Assembly (NCBI RefSeq): GCF_004348985.1
Contig: NZ_SMKW01000018.1
Location: 62,001 to 126,000 of the forward strand
Direction: 5' to 3'
Origin: Saccharopolyspora elongata
GTDB lineage: Bacteria > Actinomycetota > Actinomycetes > Mycobacteriales > Pseudonocardiaceae
Length of the DNA stretch: 64,000 nucleotides
The notes beneath the pieces were generated by a model. It was not told the origin of the DNA. It did no database searches and worked only from the letters and a program-made list of their open reading frames with translations. A program made the translations under genes and the position numbers. Below, in pieces: positions 17,345 through 25,585 of this stretch. The first letter of the stretch is position 1. Each line of letters begins with the position of its first letter.

Positions 17345-18667
17345 TCACGACGGCCCGGAATCGGCCCGGCGCGGGGTGAAACGAGCGGTGAATCCCTGTG
17401 GCTGCAGGAGTTCCTGGAACCTCGGCGGGCAGGAACTTTCCTCTGTGGTCACCTCGTACTCGCGCACCAGCCAGAAGGCCGCCAGCGCCATCTGGATCAT
17501 GCCGAGCTGGGTGCCGACGCAGACGCGGGGTCCGGCGCCGAACGGGATGTAGGTGTGGCGGTGCGGGGACGCCTGCGCGTCGAGCCACCGCTCCGGCACC
17601 AGCTGGTCCGGATCGGACCACCAGCGCGGGTCCCGGTGGATCAGGTACGGGCTGAACATCACCTGGTCGTTCGGCCGCAGCCGCCACTCGCCGAGCGCGG
17701 TCTCCCGCCGGGCGGTCCGCCCGATCAGCCAGGTGGGCGGCCACAGCCGCAGGACTTCCTTGATCACCGCCTCGGTCTGCGGCAAGGCGGAGAGCGGCGG
17801 TGCCTCCTCGTGCGGCCACGACTCGGCCTCCTCGGACACCCGGCGCCGCAGTTCGGGTTCGGTCGCCAGCACCCGCACCAGCCACGTCAGCGCCGAAGCC
17901 GGCACCCCGTACGCGGCCAGCATGATGCCGCGGAGCAACCGCTGGACCTGGAGCTCGCTGAGCTCGGGATCTCGCGCGGCGAGCAGCACGTCGAGCAGGT
18001 CCTGCGGCTGCTCGGGCCGTGCCGGCGAACTCGCCTGGCGCTTCCGGATCTTCTCGGTGATGACGACCAGCGTGCTCTCCCGCGCCTTGAGGAAGCGCCG
18101 GATGCGCTTGGACGGCCACCAGGCCGGGAACAGCTGCGAGCTGCCGCCGAGCGGCTCGATCGCCTTGACGTTCTCGGTGAGGACCTCCGGCACGCCGCCG
18201 GAATCGGCGCCCAGGCAGAAGTCCGCCGTGGCGCGGCCGGCGAACTGCTCCATCACGTGGAGGACTTCGACCTGGCGGCCACCAGTCTCGTCGAGCGTCC
18301 GCTGGAACAGCGGGTGCAGCCGGGCGGAATGGGCGTGGGAGACCGCGCGGCTGAGCCCGTGCCAGCCCTTCCGCCTGGCGGTCATCCACACCTGCGCGTC
18401 CGTCGCCGCGCGCTCCGGATCGATCCGCGTCGCGATCGGCGTGCTCTCGCTGTGGAAGTCCTCGTTGGTCCGGGCGAGCATGTCGTGCACCAGATCCGGC
18501 GCGAGCACCACGATCGTGCGGTCGTCGAAGGAGAAGACGTCGCCGTATTCCTGGTGGCAGCGGCGGAGGAACGCCATCCGGTCGCGGTCGTAGTCGAGCG
18601 TGTTCCCGACCAGTAGGCGACCCTTCGGGCCGGGCGGCCGAGCCGTGCTGGTTCTGGTGCTGGTCAA
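17345..18667 (-). CDS. Cytochrome P450, candidate RiPP-crosslinking enzyme
   Basis: A 440-residue P450. The heme-ligand motif FGAGPRVCVG places the cysteine at 383; the K-helix ExxR is EVLR (304-307) and the PERW block follows at 358. The I-helix segment reads AAYGVPASAL (about 251-260), without the usual acid-alcohol pair of monooxygenating P450s. The start is TTG with GGAGGG-AAAccg upstream, 58 bp after the stop of a 29-codon gene on the same strand (18726-18815). No ferredoxin, polyketide or peptide-synthetase gene is nearby. This two-gene layout matches P450-modified RiPPs such as biarylitides and atropopeptides, in which the P450 joins aromatic side chains. P450 identity is certain; the peptide substrate is inferred. 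Confidence 0.9.
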   Translation of the reverse strand: MTSTRTSTARPPGPKGRLLVGNTLDYDRDRMAFLRRCHQEYGDVFSFDDRTIVVLAPDLVHDMLARTNEDFHSESTPIATRIDPERAATDAQVWMTARRKGWHGLSRAVSHAHSARLHPLFQRTLDETGGRQVEVLHVMEQFAGRATADFCLGADSGGVPEVLTENVKAIEPLGGSSQLFPAWWPSKRIRRFLKARESTLVVITEKIRKRQASSPARPEQPQDLLDVLLAARDPELSELQVQRLLRGIMLAAYGVPASALTWLVRVLATEPELRRRVSEEAESWPHEEAPPLSALPQTEAVIKEVLRLWPPTWLIGRTARRETALGEWRLRPNDQVMFSPYLIHRDPRWWSDPDQLVPERWLDAQASPHRHTYIPFGAGPRVCVGTQLGMIQMALAAFWLVREYEVTTEESSCPPRFQELLQPQGFTARFTPRRADSGPS

Positions 18668-18725
18668 CGGTTTCCCTCCGGAATGCGGGGTGGAGGCGAG
18701 GAGCGGCCGCCACCCCGCCGCGGTG

Positions 18726-18815
18726 TTAGTTGGCGATGATCCAGTAGGTGTAGAAGCCGCCCATCCGGGTCTTGCCGACCAGTCGTGCCGCGATGTGCCG
18801 GACGTAGCTCGTCAT
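18726..18815 (-). CDS. 29-residue candidate RiPP precursor peptide
   Basis: A short gene too small for ordinary gene callers. It has an excellent ribosome site (AAGGAGG four bases before the ATG) and stops at TAA. The peptide has a basic, amphipathic leader (MTSYVRHIAARLVGKTR) and a tail MGGFYTYWIIAN rich in Phe, Tyr and Trp. A Gly-Gly pair just before the aromatic stretch could mark the leader/core border. It is directly followed by a P450 gene, and no other genes join the unit. Aromatic C-terminal cores next to a lone P450 are the signature of biarylitide- and atropopeptide-type RiPPs, in which Tyr/Trp side chains become cross-linked. Translation is strongly supported; modification is inferred. 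Confidence 0.78.
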   Translation of the reverse strand: MTSYVRHIAARLVGKTRMGGFYTYWIIAN

Positions 18816-18915
18816 TTCGCCTCCTTGATCAGGGGTTACCTGTTGACGAAGTTTGCGCAATCAAACGTTGAAATCCAACGACTGAACGGGCTAACCTGCG
18901 TGCGGCCGAAAGTCC
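18816..18915 (-). promoter_or_regulatory. Presumed promoter region of the peptide-P450 unit
   Basis: This stretch, more AT-rich than its surroundings, lies upstream of the short peptide gene on the minus strand. It holds an inverted repeat CGTTG-gattt-CAACG (18866-18880), about 51-65 bp before the ATG, and a possible -35-like TTGATT followed 17 bases later by a weak -10 candidate. I regard the inverted repeat as a possible operator; the promoter call is tentative. Confidence 0.35.
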
Positions 18916-19086
18916 GTGCATAGCAGGGAATCCGGGACGAGCGCACCGCGATCGATCCAGGAGGGAGGTCTGTCCGAAGACGACAGTGCGTCGAATTCCG
19001 GGCTCGCACGGGCTGTTGGTGGACCGAGCACTCCGGCCGAACCGGTGCGGCCGCCGTGGACTGTCCGCTGGTGGCACCATGGCTCC

Positions 19087-19716
19087 ATGCCCGAGAAGGA
19101 GTTCGATGCGATCCTCTGCGACCTCGACGGAGTCATTCGGTGGTGGGACCCGGAAATCATGTCCGGGCTGGACCGCGCGAACGGCCTGCCGCGGGGGACG
19201 CTGGCGAAGACGGCGTTCGCGCCGGACCGGCTGAACCCCGCGATCACCGGTGCCCGGACGGACGAGCAATGGCGCGCGGCGATCGCCGCCGACCTCGCCG
19301 AAGCCTGCGGAAGCCCGGAGGCGGCGCGTGCGCTCGTCGCCGAGTGGGCCGCCCACGCGGGCGAAGTCGTCGAAGAAGTCGCGGAACTGCTCGCGGCGGC
19401 GCGGGAACACGTCCCGGTGGTCCTGGTGTCGAACGCGACCACCAGGCTGGAATCGGACCTGGCCCGGCTCGGGATAGCGGATCTCCTGGACGAAGTGGTC
19501 AACAGCGCCCGGGTGGGAATCGCCAAACCGGACCCGGGCATCTTCCGGTTCGCGGCGACCCGAGCAGGTGTCCCGGAAGCCCGCTGCCTGTTCGTCGACG
19601 ACACCCTCCAGAACGTCGAAGCGGCCCGGGGTCTGGGCATGAGAGCACTGCACCACCAAAACCCGGCCCAACTGCGCGAAATCCTCGCGCCACTGCTGAG
19701 CCGGGCTCGCGAATGA
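19087..19716 (+). CDS. HAD-superfamily hydrolase
   Basis: A 209-residue phosphatase-like protein. Motif I is LCDLDGVIRWW, with the nucleophile Asp near residue 10 and the second Asp two residues on (DxD). Motif II is VVLVSNATTR near residue 114, the motif III Lys is in GIAKPDPGIF, and motif IV is CLFVDDTLQN. An alpha-helical cap lies between motifs I and II. The ATG at 19087 is chosen because motif I begins just after it; an in-frame extension of 57 residues upstream is poor in family features. Probable small-metabolite phosphatase; substrate unknown. Confidence 0.85.
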   Translation: MPEKEFDAILCDLDGVIRWWDPEIMSGLDRANGLPRGTLAKTAFAPDRLNPAITGARTDEQWRAAIAADLAEACGSPEAARALVAEWAAHAGEVVEEVAELLAAAREHVPVVLVSNATTRLESDLARLGIADLLDEVVNSARVGIAKPDPGIFRFAATRAGVPEARCLFVDDTLQNVEAARGLGMRALHHQNPAQLREILAPLLSRARE

Positions 19717-19723
19717 GGGAGGG

Positions 19724-19786
19724 CCGCGGTTTCCTCGCGGCTAGCGGAAATCCAGCCGTACCGGCGTGTGCGGAGGAAACCGGCGG
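19724..19786 (+). terminator. Hairpin between the HAD and SRPBCC genes
   Basis: Downstream of the HAD stop, CCGCGGTTTCCTC (19724-19736) pairs with GAGGAAACCGGCGG (19773-19786) with one bulged base. The enclosed loop contains its own small stem (CGGCT/AGCCG). No T-run follows, as is common in actinomycete terminators. The structure is seen directly; termination is inferred. Confidence 0.5.
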
Positions 19787-19817
19787 GAAGATCAATGAAA
19801 TCGCCTAGAATCGGCGA

Positions 19818-20285
19818 ATGGGAAGGACTGACCACGCCAGCCGGGTGATCGCGGCGTCACCGGCGACCGTTTACGGCGCTCTCCTCGACCGGGAGTCCCT
19901 CGAGACCTGGCTGCCGCCGGACGGCATGCGCGGCCGGATCGAGCGGTGGGATCCCAGGCCCGGTGGCGGGTTCCGGATGATCCTCACCTACCTCGATCCC
20001 GAGGGTAGCCCCGGCAAGACCTCGGATGCGACGGACGTCGTCGACGTCGGGTTCGCCGACTTGGTGCCGAACGAGCGCGTGGTGCAGCGGGCGGTGTTCG
20101 AGGCCGAGGATCCGTCGCTCGCGGGCACCTTGACGATGACCTGGCACCTCGCCGCCGCCGGCGACGGGACCGAGGTGACCGTCACCGCCGCGGACGTGCC
20201 GCCCGGTATCGATCAAGCGGCCCACGAGGAGGGGATCGCCTCCTCGCTCGCCAACCTGGCGGCGTACGTCGAAGCGGCCGGCTGA
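19818..20285 (+). CDS. SRPBCC / AHSA1-like protein
   Basis: A 155-residue START-like domain protein. It has the typical opening SRVIAASPATVYGALLDRES, with LETWLPPDGM, then the alternating strands GGGFRMILTYLD and GTLTMTWHLAAAGDGTEVTV, and a C-terminal helix EEGIASSLANLAAYVEA. The family includes polyketide cyclases, ligand carriers and Aha1-like proteins, so a function cannot be named. It stands alone between the HAD gene and a convergent TetR gene that ends 18 bp away. Confidence 0.85.
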   Translation: MGRTDHASRVIAASPATVYGALLDRESLETWLPPDGMRGRIERWDPRPGGGFRMILTYLDPEGSPGKTSDATDVVDVGFADLVPNERVVQRAVFEAEDPSLAGTLTMTWHLAAAGDGTEVTVTAADVPPGIDQAAHEEGIASSLANLAAYVEAAG

Positions 20286-20302
20286 CGACCGAAAGCGGTG
20301 CG

Positions 20303-20890
20303 CTAGAGGGGGCCGTCGATCCAGTTCTGCAGCAGCGGCGCCGTGATCGCGATCAGGTCTTCCTTCGGTTCGGCGCTGATCGCCTTGGTCTTCAGGACCA
20401 GCCGGGCCGCGCCCAGGCCCATCAGGTGGCTGCAGACCAGCTCCGCCCGGAGGCGGGCCTTCGGGCCGGTCAGACGCTTGGCCAGCCGGCTCACCAGCTG
20501 GCGTTCGAAGTTCGCGCGGAACTGGGCCCCGGCCGGTCGCGACGACGTGAAGACCGCCCGCACCAGCGGATCGCCCTGCGTACGGTCGTGGTAGTCCAGC
20601 AGCGTCCGGACCAGGTGCTCGCCGAGCCGGGGGAGCTCGCAGTCGAGCAGCCGCTCCGCGTCCTGCTCGAAGCCCGAGGCCTCCGCGAACAGGCTTTCCT
20701 TGCTTCCGAAGTACTTCATCACCAGCGCCGCGCTGACCTCGGCATCCGCCGCGATGTCGCGCAGCGTCACGTCGGCGTAGCCGCACGACGAGAAGCGGCG
20801 CCGCGCCGCCTTGAGGATCGCTTCACGGGTGGCGTACGCGTCGCGCCGCTGGTCCTCGCCGACCGCTGGGGCCGGAGCCGTGCTGGACAT
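20303..20890 (-). CDS. TetR-family regulator of the adjacent MFS pump
   Basis: A 195-residue TetR protein. The DNA-binding helices are REAILKAARRRFSSCGYADV then TLRDIAADAEVSAALVMKYF (residues about 22-62). The C-terminal domain resembles the TetR_C17-type ligand region, with DPLVRAVFTSS and LVCSHLMGLGAARLVL. It is the second gene of an operon, 10 bp after the MFS gene stop. Two matching inverted repeats in front of that operon (22366-22404) are its likely binding sites, giving autoregulation. Confidence 0.88.
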   Translation of the reverse strand: MSSTAPAPAVGEDQRRDAYATREAILKAARRRFSSCGYADVTLRDIAADAEVSAALVMKYFGSKESLFAEASGFEQDAERLLDCELPRLGEHLVRTLLDYHDRTQGDPLVRAVFTSSRPAGAQFRANFERQLVSRLAKRLTGPKARLRAELVCSHLMGLGAARLVLKTKAISAEPKEDLIAITAPLLQNWIDGPL

Positions 20891-20900
20891 GCCGTTCAGG

Positions 20901-22346
20901 CTAGCGCGACCGCCCCGCCGCGGTCGCCACCTGCGCGGTAACAGGCGTGTACCGGCGGGTTCCCGGCGTCGCTGCGGCGATCAGCGCGGCCAGCAGCGCC
21001 GCCGCGCCCGCCACCAGGAACACCCACGAGTACGAGAGCGTCGACGGGTAGGTCACGCCGGCGATCTGCACCACCGACCCGGTCGTCAGCGCGACGACGA
21101 TGGCGCTGCAACTGGACGTGCCGATCGAACGGGCCAGGCTGTTCAGACTGTTCGCGGCGGCCGTTTCGGTCTGCGGGACCGCCTGCATGATCAACGTGGG
21201 CAGGGCGCCGTAGGACAACGCGCCGCCGATCGCGCCCACGGTCAGGTTGAACACCACCAGCGGCAGCGGCGAGTGCAGGAAGGACCCCGCGAGGTTGCCC
21301 ACCATCAGCACCGTGCCGCCCAGGATCAGCGTGGTGCGCGGGCCGCGCCGCCGGGAGATCCGAGCGGACACCGGCGAGAACACGCCCATCGCGGCGCCGA
21401 TGGGCAGCAGCACCAGGCCGGTCAGCACCAGCGACATGCCGAAGCCGTAGCCGGTGTCCTCCGGGGCCTGCAGGATCTGCGAGCCCACCAGGAACCCGGC
21501 GAACATCGCCATGCCGACCAGCACCGAGGCGATGTTGGTCAGCAGCACCGCGGGCCGGGCCGACACCCGCAGGTCCACCAGCGGTGAATCGACGCGCAGT
21601 TCGTACACGCCCCACACCAGGAACGACACCGCCGCCGCGACGAGCAGGCCGACGACGACCCCGCTGGTCCAGCCCCATTCGTTGCCCTTGGAGATCGCCA
21701 GCAGCAGGCACGTCAGCGCCGCTGACAGCCCCACCGCGCCGAGGAAGTCGAACCGGCCGCCGGTGCGCAGCGGTGACTCCGGAACGATCCAGAGGATCAG
21801 CGCGATCTCGGCGATCGCGAACACGGCCGCGCCCGCGAACAGCCAGTGCCAGTTGAGGTTCTCGGCGACCACGCCGGTCACCGGCAGCCCCACGGCGCCG
21901 CCGATGCCCAGCGTCGCGCTCATGAACGCCACCCCGGAGCCGACCCGGTCCTCCGGTAACTCGTCGCGCATGATGCTGATCCCCAGCGGCACCACGCCGA
22001 CCGCCGCGCCCTGCAGCACCCGCCCGACGAGCACGGCGGTGAAGTCGTCGCTGACCGCGCCGATCGCGCTGCCCACCGCCATCGTGGCCAGCGAGATCAG
22101 CAGCATCCGGCGCTTGCCGTACATGTCGCCGAGCCGGCCGAGGACGGGCGCGCACACCGCGCCCGCCACCAGCGGCGCGGTGACCAGCCAGCCCGCGTTG
22201 GACCGCGACGTGTCGAGGAGCCTGGGGAATTCCGGGAGCAGCGGTACGACCAGGGTCTGCATCAACGACACCGCGATACCGCACGAGGCGAGGACTCCGA
22301 TGACGAGCCTCGAACTGCGTCGTGCGGTGGGCGTGGCCAGGCTCAT
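20901..22346 (-). CDS. MFS drug/metabolite efflux transporter (DHA2-like)
   Basis: A 481-residue major facilitator with about fourteen membrane segments, like the DHA2 group of multidrug pumps. Motif A is LGRLGDMYGKRRMLL near residue 70, and the C-motif-like stretch GIGGAVGLPVTGVVAE near residue 145 is typical of antiporters. Start at ATG 22346 (MSLATPTARRSS) with GAGGAG upstream; the longer ATG frame from 22388 would run across the operators. Co-transcribed with the downstream TetR gene, which suggests drug- or metabolite-inducible export. Confidence 0.86.
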   Translation of the reverse strand: MSLATPTARRSSRLVIGVLASCGIAVSLMQTLVVPLLPEFPRLLDTSRSNAGWLVTAPLVAGAVCAPVLGRLGDMYGKRRMLLISLATMAVGSAIGAVSDDFTAVLVGRVLQGAAVGVVPLGISIMRDELPEDRVGSGVAFMSATLGIGGAVGLPVTGVVAENLNWHWLFAGAAVFAIAEIALILWIVPESPLRTGGRFDFLGAVGLSAALTCLLLAISKGNEWGWTSGVVVGLLVAAAVSFLVWGVYELRVDSPLVDLRVSARPAVLLTNIASVLVGMAMFAGFLVGSQILQAPEDTGYGFGMSLVLTGLVLLPIGAAMGVFSPVSARISRRRGPRTTLILGGTVLMVGNLAGSFLHSPLPLVVFNLTVGAIGGALSYGALPTLIMQAVPQTETAAANSLNSLARSIGTSSCSAIVVALTTGSVVQIAGVTYPSTLSYSWVFLVAGAAALLAALIAAATPGTRRYTPVTAQVATAAGRSR

Positions 22347-22365
22347 CGGGCTCCTCGCTATCGGC

Positions 22366-22404
22366 GTGAACTTGTGTTCACCACGCAAGTAAACTCGTGT
22401 TCAC
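22366..22404. promoter_or_regulatory. Paired TetR-type operators before the MFS-TetR operon
   Basis: A perfect inverted repeat GTGAAC-ttgt-GTTCAC (22366-22381) is followed, 23 bp centre to centre, by a near-perfect copy GTAAAC-tcgt-GTTCAC (22389-22404). They lie 20-58 bp upstream of the MFS start, where the promoter should be. The adjacent TetR protein is the probable binder. Confidence 0.72.
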
Positions 22405-22599
22405 CTCGTGCCGCAAGGCGCTGCCGGTGTCGATTCAGCTCGATTCGGGATGTTTCGCCCACGATTTCGTCCATTGTGGATAGACCTGGGTGGGGGATTG
22501 CGGCACCGTCGGCGAAATGCGTTCTGGTGCTCGGCGGCCGCAGTAGGCATCATGCGGCTGTCCGGCGCAATGTCGCCCCGGCGATGGGAAGGAGCGCGC

Positions 22600-23715
22600 A
22601 TGCGCACCGCGTTGACCGAACTGCTGGGCATCGAAAATCCACTGGTGGGATTCAACCGGTCACCCGGTGTGGTCGCGGCCGTGACCAACGCCGGCGGCAT
22701 CGGCGTGCTCGCCGCGACCGGCTACACCCCGGAAGAGCTCGACGCGCAGCTCACCTGGATCGAGGAGCAAGTGGACGGCCGCCCCTACGGCGTCGACGTG
22801 CTGGTGCCCGCCAGGACGGCCACCGGAGACCCGGCGGACTACCTGGCCAGCCTGCGCGCCCAGATCCCGCAGGAGCACTACGACTTCGTCGACTCGCTGC
22901 TGGCGAAGTACGACATCCCGCTGGCCGACACGGCATCGGCGGGCGATCGATTCGCCGCCAGCGTCGGCCCGGAGATCGTGCAGCCGCTGCTCGACGTCGC
23001 CTTCTCGCACCGGGTCGCCCTGGTCGCGAACGCGCTCGGCACCCCGCCACCGGCGATGCTGGAGCGCGGCAAGGCCGACGGGGTGCCGATCGTGGCGCTG
23101 GTCGGCTCGCCGAAGCACGCGCAGCGACAGCTGGACATGGGCGTCGACCTGCTCGTCGCGCAGGGCACCGAGGCCGGCGGGCACACCGGGACCATCGCGA
23201 CCATGGTGCTGGTGCCGGAGGTCGTGGACCTCGCGGGCGACGTGCCGGTGCTGGCGGCGGGCGGCATCGCCACCGGGCGGCAGATGGCGGCGTCGCTGGC
23301 GCTGGGCGCGGCCGGCGTGTGGTGCGGCTCGGTGTGGCTGTCCAGCCACGAGGACATCACCTCGCCCGCGGTGAAGGCCAAGTTCCTGGCCGCGACCAGC
23401 GGCGACACGCTGCGCTCGCCGACCCGGACCGGGAAACCGGCCCGCCAGCTGCGCAGCGCGTGGCACGAGGAGTGGGCGAACCCGGGCAGCCCGTCGCCGC
23501 TGCCGATGCCGCTGCAACCGATGCTGGTCGACGAGGCGTGGCGGCGCATCAACCAGGCGGCCGAGGCGGGCAACGACGGAGCGAAGGCCCTGGCGTCGTT
23601 CTTCATCGGCCAAGTCGTCGGCACGTTCCGGGAACTCCGGCCGGCGGCGGACATCACCCGGGAGATCATCGAAGACTGCAACAAGGCCCTGACCCGCCTA
23701 GCCAACCTCACCTGA
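22600..23715 (+). CDS. Nitronate monooxygenase / 2-nitropropane dioxygenase-type flavoprotein
   Basis: A 371-residue FMN-binding TIM-barrel protein of the nitronate monooxygenase family. Early AAVTNAGGIGVLAA (about residue 27), the middle LLVAQGTEAGGHTG with its FMN/catalytic-region His, and PVLAAGGIATGRQMAASLALGA are the family blocks. ATG start with AAGGAG five bases upstream. The long barrel insertion and the C-terminal helix are of usual length. It may detoxify nitronates or be a related flavin enzyme of secondary or fatty-acid metabolism; the neighbouring CoA ligase, LLM enzyme and FMO hint at a degradative group, but separate promoters weaken that idea. Confidence 0.85.
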   Translation: MRTALTELLGIENPLVGFNRSPGVVAAVTNAGGIGVLAATGYTPEELDAQLTWIEEQVDGRPYGVDVLVPARTATGDPADYLASLRAQIPQEHYDFVDSLLAKYDIPLADTASAGDRFAASVGPEIVQPLLDVAFSHRVALVANALGTPPPAMLERGKADGVPIVALVGSPKHAQRQLDMGVDLLVAQGTEAGGHTGTIATMVLVPEVVDLAGDVPVLAAGGIATGRQMAASLALGAAGVWCGSVWLSSHEDITSPAVKAKFLAATSGDTLRSPTRTGKPARQLRSAWHEEWANPGSPSPLPMPLQPMLVDEAWRRINQAAEAGNDGAKALASFFIGQVVGTFRELRPAADITREIIEDCNKALTRLANLT

Positions 23716-23725
23716 CCTCGTCCCT

Positions 23726-23857
23726 CCGCAATTTCAATGGAAATCAAACCTCCAATTTCCATTGAAATTGCGGGAGTTGTCCACAGGTGTCGGTGTGTCG
23801 TGGGGCGACGCGCCGGTGGTCCGCAATTTCCATTGAAATTGCGGGAAGTTGTCCACA
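23726..23857. repeat. Two palindrome units each followed by a TTGTCCACA box
   Basis: Between convergent genes lies a perfect 19-bp hairpin (CCGCAATTTCAATGGAAAT at 23726-23744 pairing with 23755-23773, loop 10 nt). A second, smaller perfect hairpin is CCGCAATTTC-catt-GAAATTGCGG at 23821-23844. After each comes GGGA(A)G and then TTGTCCACA (23777-23785 and 23849-23857), a perfect match to the actinomycete DnaA-box consensus. The repeated unit is about 32 bp. The first hairpin can serve as a bidirectional terminator; the meaning of the two boxes is open. Confidence 0.8.
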
Positions 23858-23899
23858 CCTATCTGTGCGTTGGGTGGCGATGTCCGGAGGGGCGGGCGA

Positions 23900-25372
23900 T
23901 CACGGGAGGCGTTCGGCCCGGAGGCGGGAGCGGCGGATCTTGCCCGCCTCGTCCCGCAGCGGGTCCGCGACGAACTCGAAGCTCCGGGGCAGGCGGTAGG
24001 GCGCGACCCGGGTGCGGAGGTGTTCCAGCAGCGACTCCTCGGTCACCGGGCGGCGCGGGTGGACGATCGCGTGCGGGACGTTGCCGAGATCGTCGTCGGG
24101 CAGGCCGATCACGCAGCTGTCCACCACCGCGTCGTGCAGCGCCAGCGCCGCTTCCAGCTCCGCCGGGTACACGTTCGCGCCGCCCACCAGGATCATGTCC
24201 GTCTCCCGGTCGCCGAGGTAGAGGTACCCGTCCTCGTCGAACCAGCCGATGTCGCCGAGGGATTCCCAGCCTTCCCCGTCGACCTGCGCCCGGCCGCCCA
24301 GCAGCCGGTACGTCGGATCGACCTCCGCCGCCGTGCGCATCCACACCTTGCCCTCCCGGCCCGGCGGCAGGACCCGGCCTTCGGCGTCGCGCACCTCCAT
24401 CTCGCCGCGCAGCACCCGGCCCACCGAGCCAGGGTGCGCCAGCCATTCCTCGCTGGTGATGAACGTGGCTGCCTGCGCCTCGGTGCCCGCGTACAGCTCG
24501 CGCAGGATCGGCCCGACCCAGTCGATCCACTGCCGCTTCAGCCACACCGGCACCGGCGCCGCCGTGTGGAAGACGGCGCGCAGGCTCGACATGTCGGCGG
24601 CGTCGCGCACCTCCGCGGGCAGCTTCGAGATCCGGGCCAGGATCGTCGACACCACGTACAGCCAGGTCACCTTGTGCTCGCCGATCAGCCGCAGCGTCTC
24701 GGCGGCGTCGAAGCGGCGCATCAGGATCACGTGGTTGCCGCGCAGCAGCCCCATGGCCACCGACATGTTCGGCGCGTTGTGCGACACCGGGGACGGCACC
24801 AGCGCGACTCCGCCGGGTTCGATGCCGAAGCTGTCCGCGGACGGTTCCACGTCCTCCACCAGCGCGGGCCGCCCCGCGACGATCACCTTGGGCCGCCCGG
24901 TGCTGCCGCCGGAGGTCGGCGCCTTCCACGCGGGGGAGACCGCCACCGGCAGCGGTCCGTCGTCCTGCTGGGCGGAGCGGAACCGCGCGGGCAGCACCGG
25001 GCGCCCGCCGGTCAGCGCGGGTTCGACGTCGCCGATCACCAGCGCCGGCTCGGTCAGCGCGATGATCTCCGCCAGTTCGCCGGCCGGGAGCTTGGGGCTC
25101 AGCGGCTGGGGCACCGCGCCGACCTTCCAGGCCGCGATCTCGGCGAGCACGAACGGCACCCCGTTGGGCAGCACGATGCTGACGAAGTCGCCCTGCCGCA
25201 CCCCGCGCGCCAGCAGGTCGCGGGCCAGCCGGTTCGACTCGGATTCCAGCTCGGCCCGGGTGAGCGTGGTGTCCTCGCAGGTCAGCGCGGCGCGGTCGGG
25301 TTCGGCGGCGGCGAGTTCGGCCAGCCGGACGGGGAACGGGGTACCGGCGGCGGGCCGGTCGGCTGCGGGCAC
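23900..25372 (-). CDS. AMP-dependent acyl-CoA synthetase/ligase family protein
   Basis: A 490-residue adenylating enzyme that would activate a carboxylic acid, usually to a CoA thioester. The P-loop-like motif is PTSGGSTGRPKVIV (about residue 177), ELYAGTEAQ is the A5 motif, GDIGWFDEDGYLYLGDRETDMI (read in pieces) holds the A7-A8 hinge, and GKIRRSRL near the C-terminus carries the catalytic Lys. The GTG start (VPAADRPAAG) has AAGGAG seven bases upstream and is preferred to the ATG frame 24 codons earlier. It is divergent from the LLM flavoenzyme gene. Substrate unknown; bile-acid- and cholate-type CoA ligases look similar. Confidence 0.86.
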   Translation of the reverse strand: MPAADRPAAGTPFPVRLAELAAAEPDRAALTCEDTTLTRAELESESNRLARDLLARGVRQGDFVSIVLPNGVPFVLAEIAAWKVGAVPQPLSPKLPAGELAEIIALTEPALVIGDVEPALTGGRPVLPARFRSAQQDDGPLPVAVSPAWKAPTSGGSTGRPKVIVAGRPALVEDVEPSADSFGIEPGGVALVPSPVSHNAPNMSVAMGLLRGNHVILMRRFDAAETLRLIGEHKVTWLYVVSTILARISKLPAEVRDAADMSSLRAVFHTAAPVPVWLKRQWIDWVGPILRELYAGTEAQAATFITSEEWLAHPGSVGRVLRGEMEVRDAEGRVLPPGREGKVWMRTAAEVDPTYRLLGGRAQVDGEGWESLGDIGWFDEDGYLYLGDRETDMILVGGANVYPAELEAALALHDAVVDSCVIGLPDDDLGNVPHAIVHPRRPVTEESLLEHLRTRVAPYRLPRSFEFVADPLRDEAGKIRRSRLRAERLP

Positions 25373-25585
25373 TCTCGAGCTCCTTGTCGTCCACTTCGGA
25401 CCGGCGGACAGCGGAAAACCGGCGTTGTGCACCGAATGAATCACCGACCGGTGGGTACGACAAGTACGGCACGCCTAACGAACCGATAGGCGCAGGCTAT
25501 TCCGGCCGGTCCGGTCGGGCGATTGCAGACCGCAGGCGACTTTAGTGCACTGGGGAAGGCATCCCGGGCTACCCAGGAGGTAGGC
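25373..25585. promoter_or_regulatory. Divergent promoter region, CoA ligase / LLM oxidoreductase
   Basis: A 213-bp gap between two divergent genes that must carry both promoters. I find only short inverted repeats and no convincing operator or -35/-10 pair. The LLM gene's ribosome site CAGGAGG marks the right end. Confidence 0.4.

Noticed and set aside
17345..18667. P450 as part of a polyketide or nonribosomal peptide cluster
   Set aside because: No such genes occur nearby; the only linked gene is the short peptide.
23726..23857. Plasmid or chromosomal origin at the two TTGTCCACA boxes
   Set aside because: Only two boxes and no replication genes around them; recorded instead as a repeat with DnaA-box-like sites.
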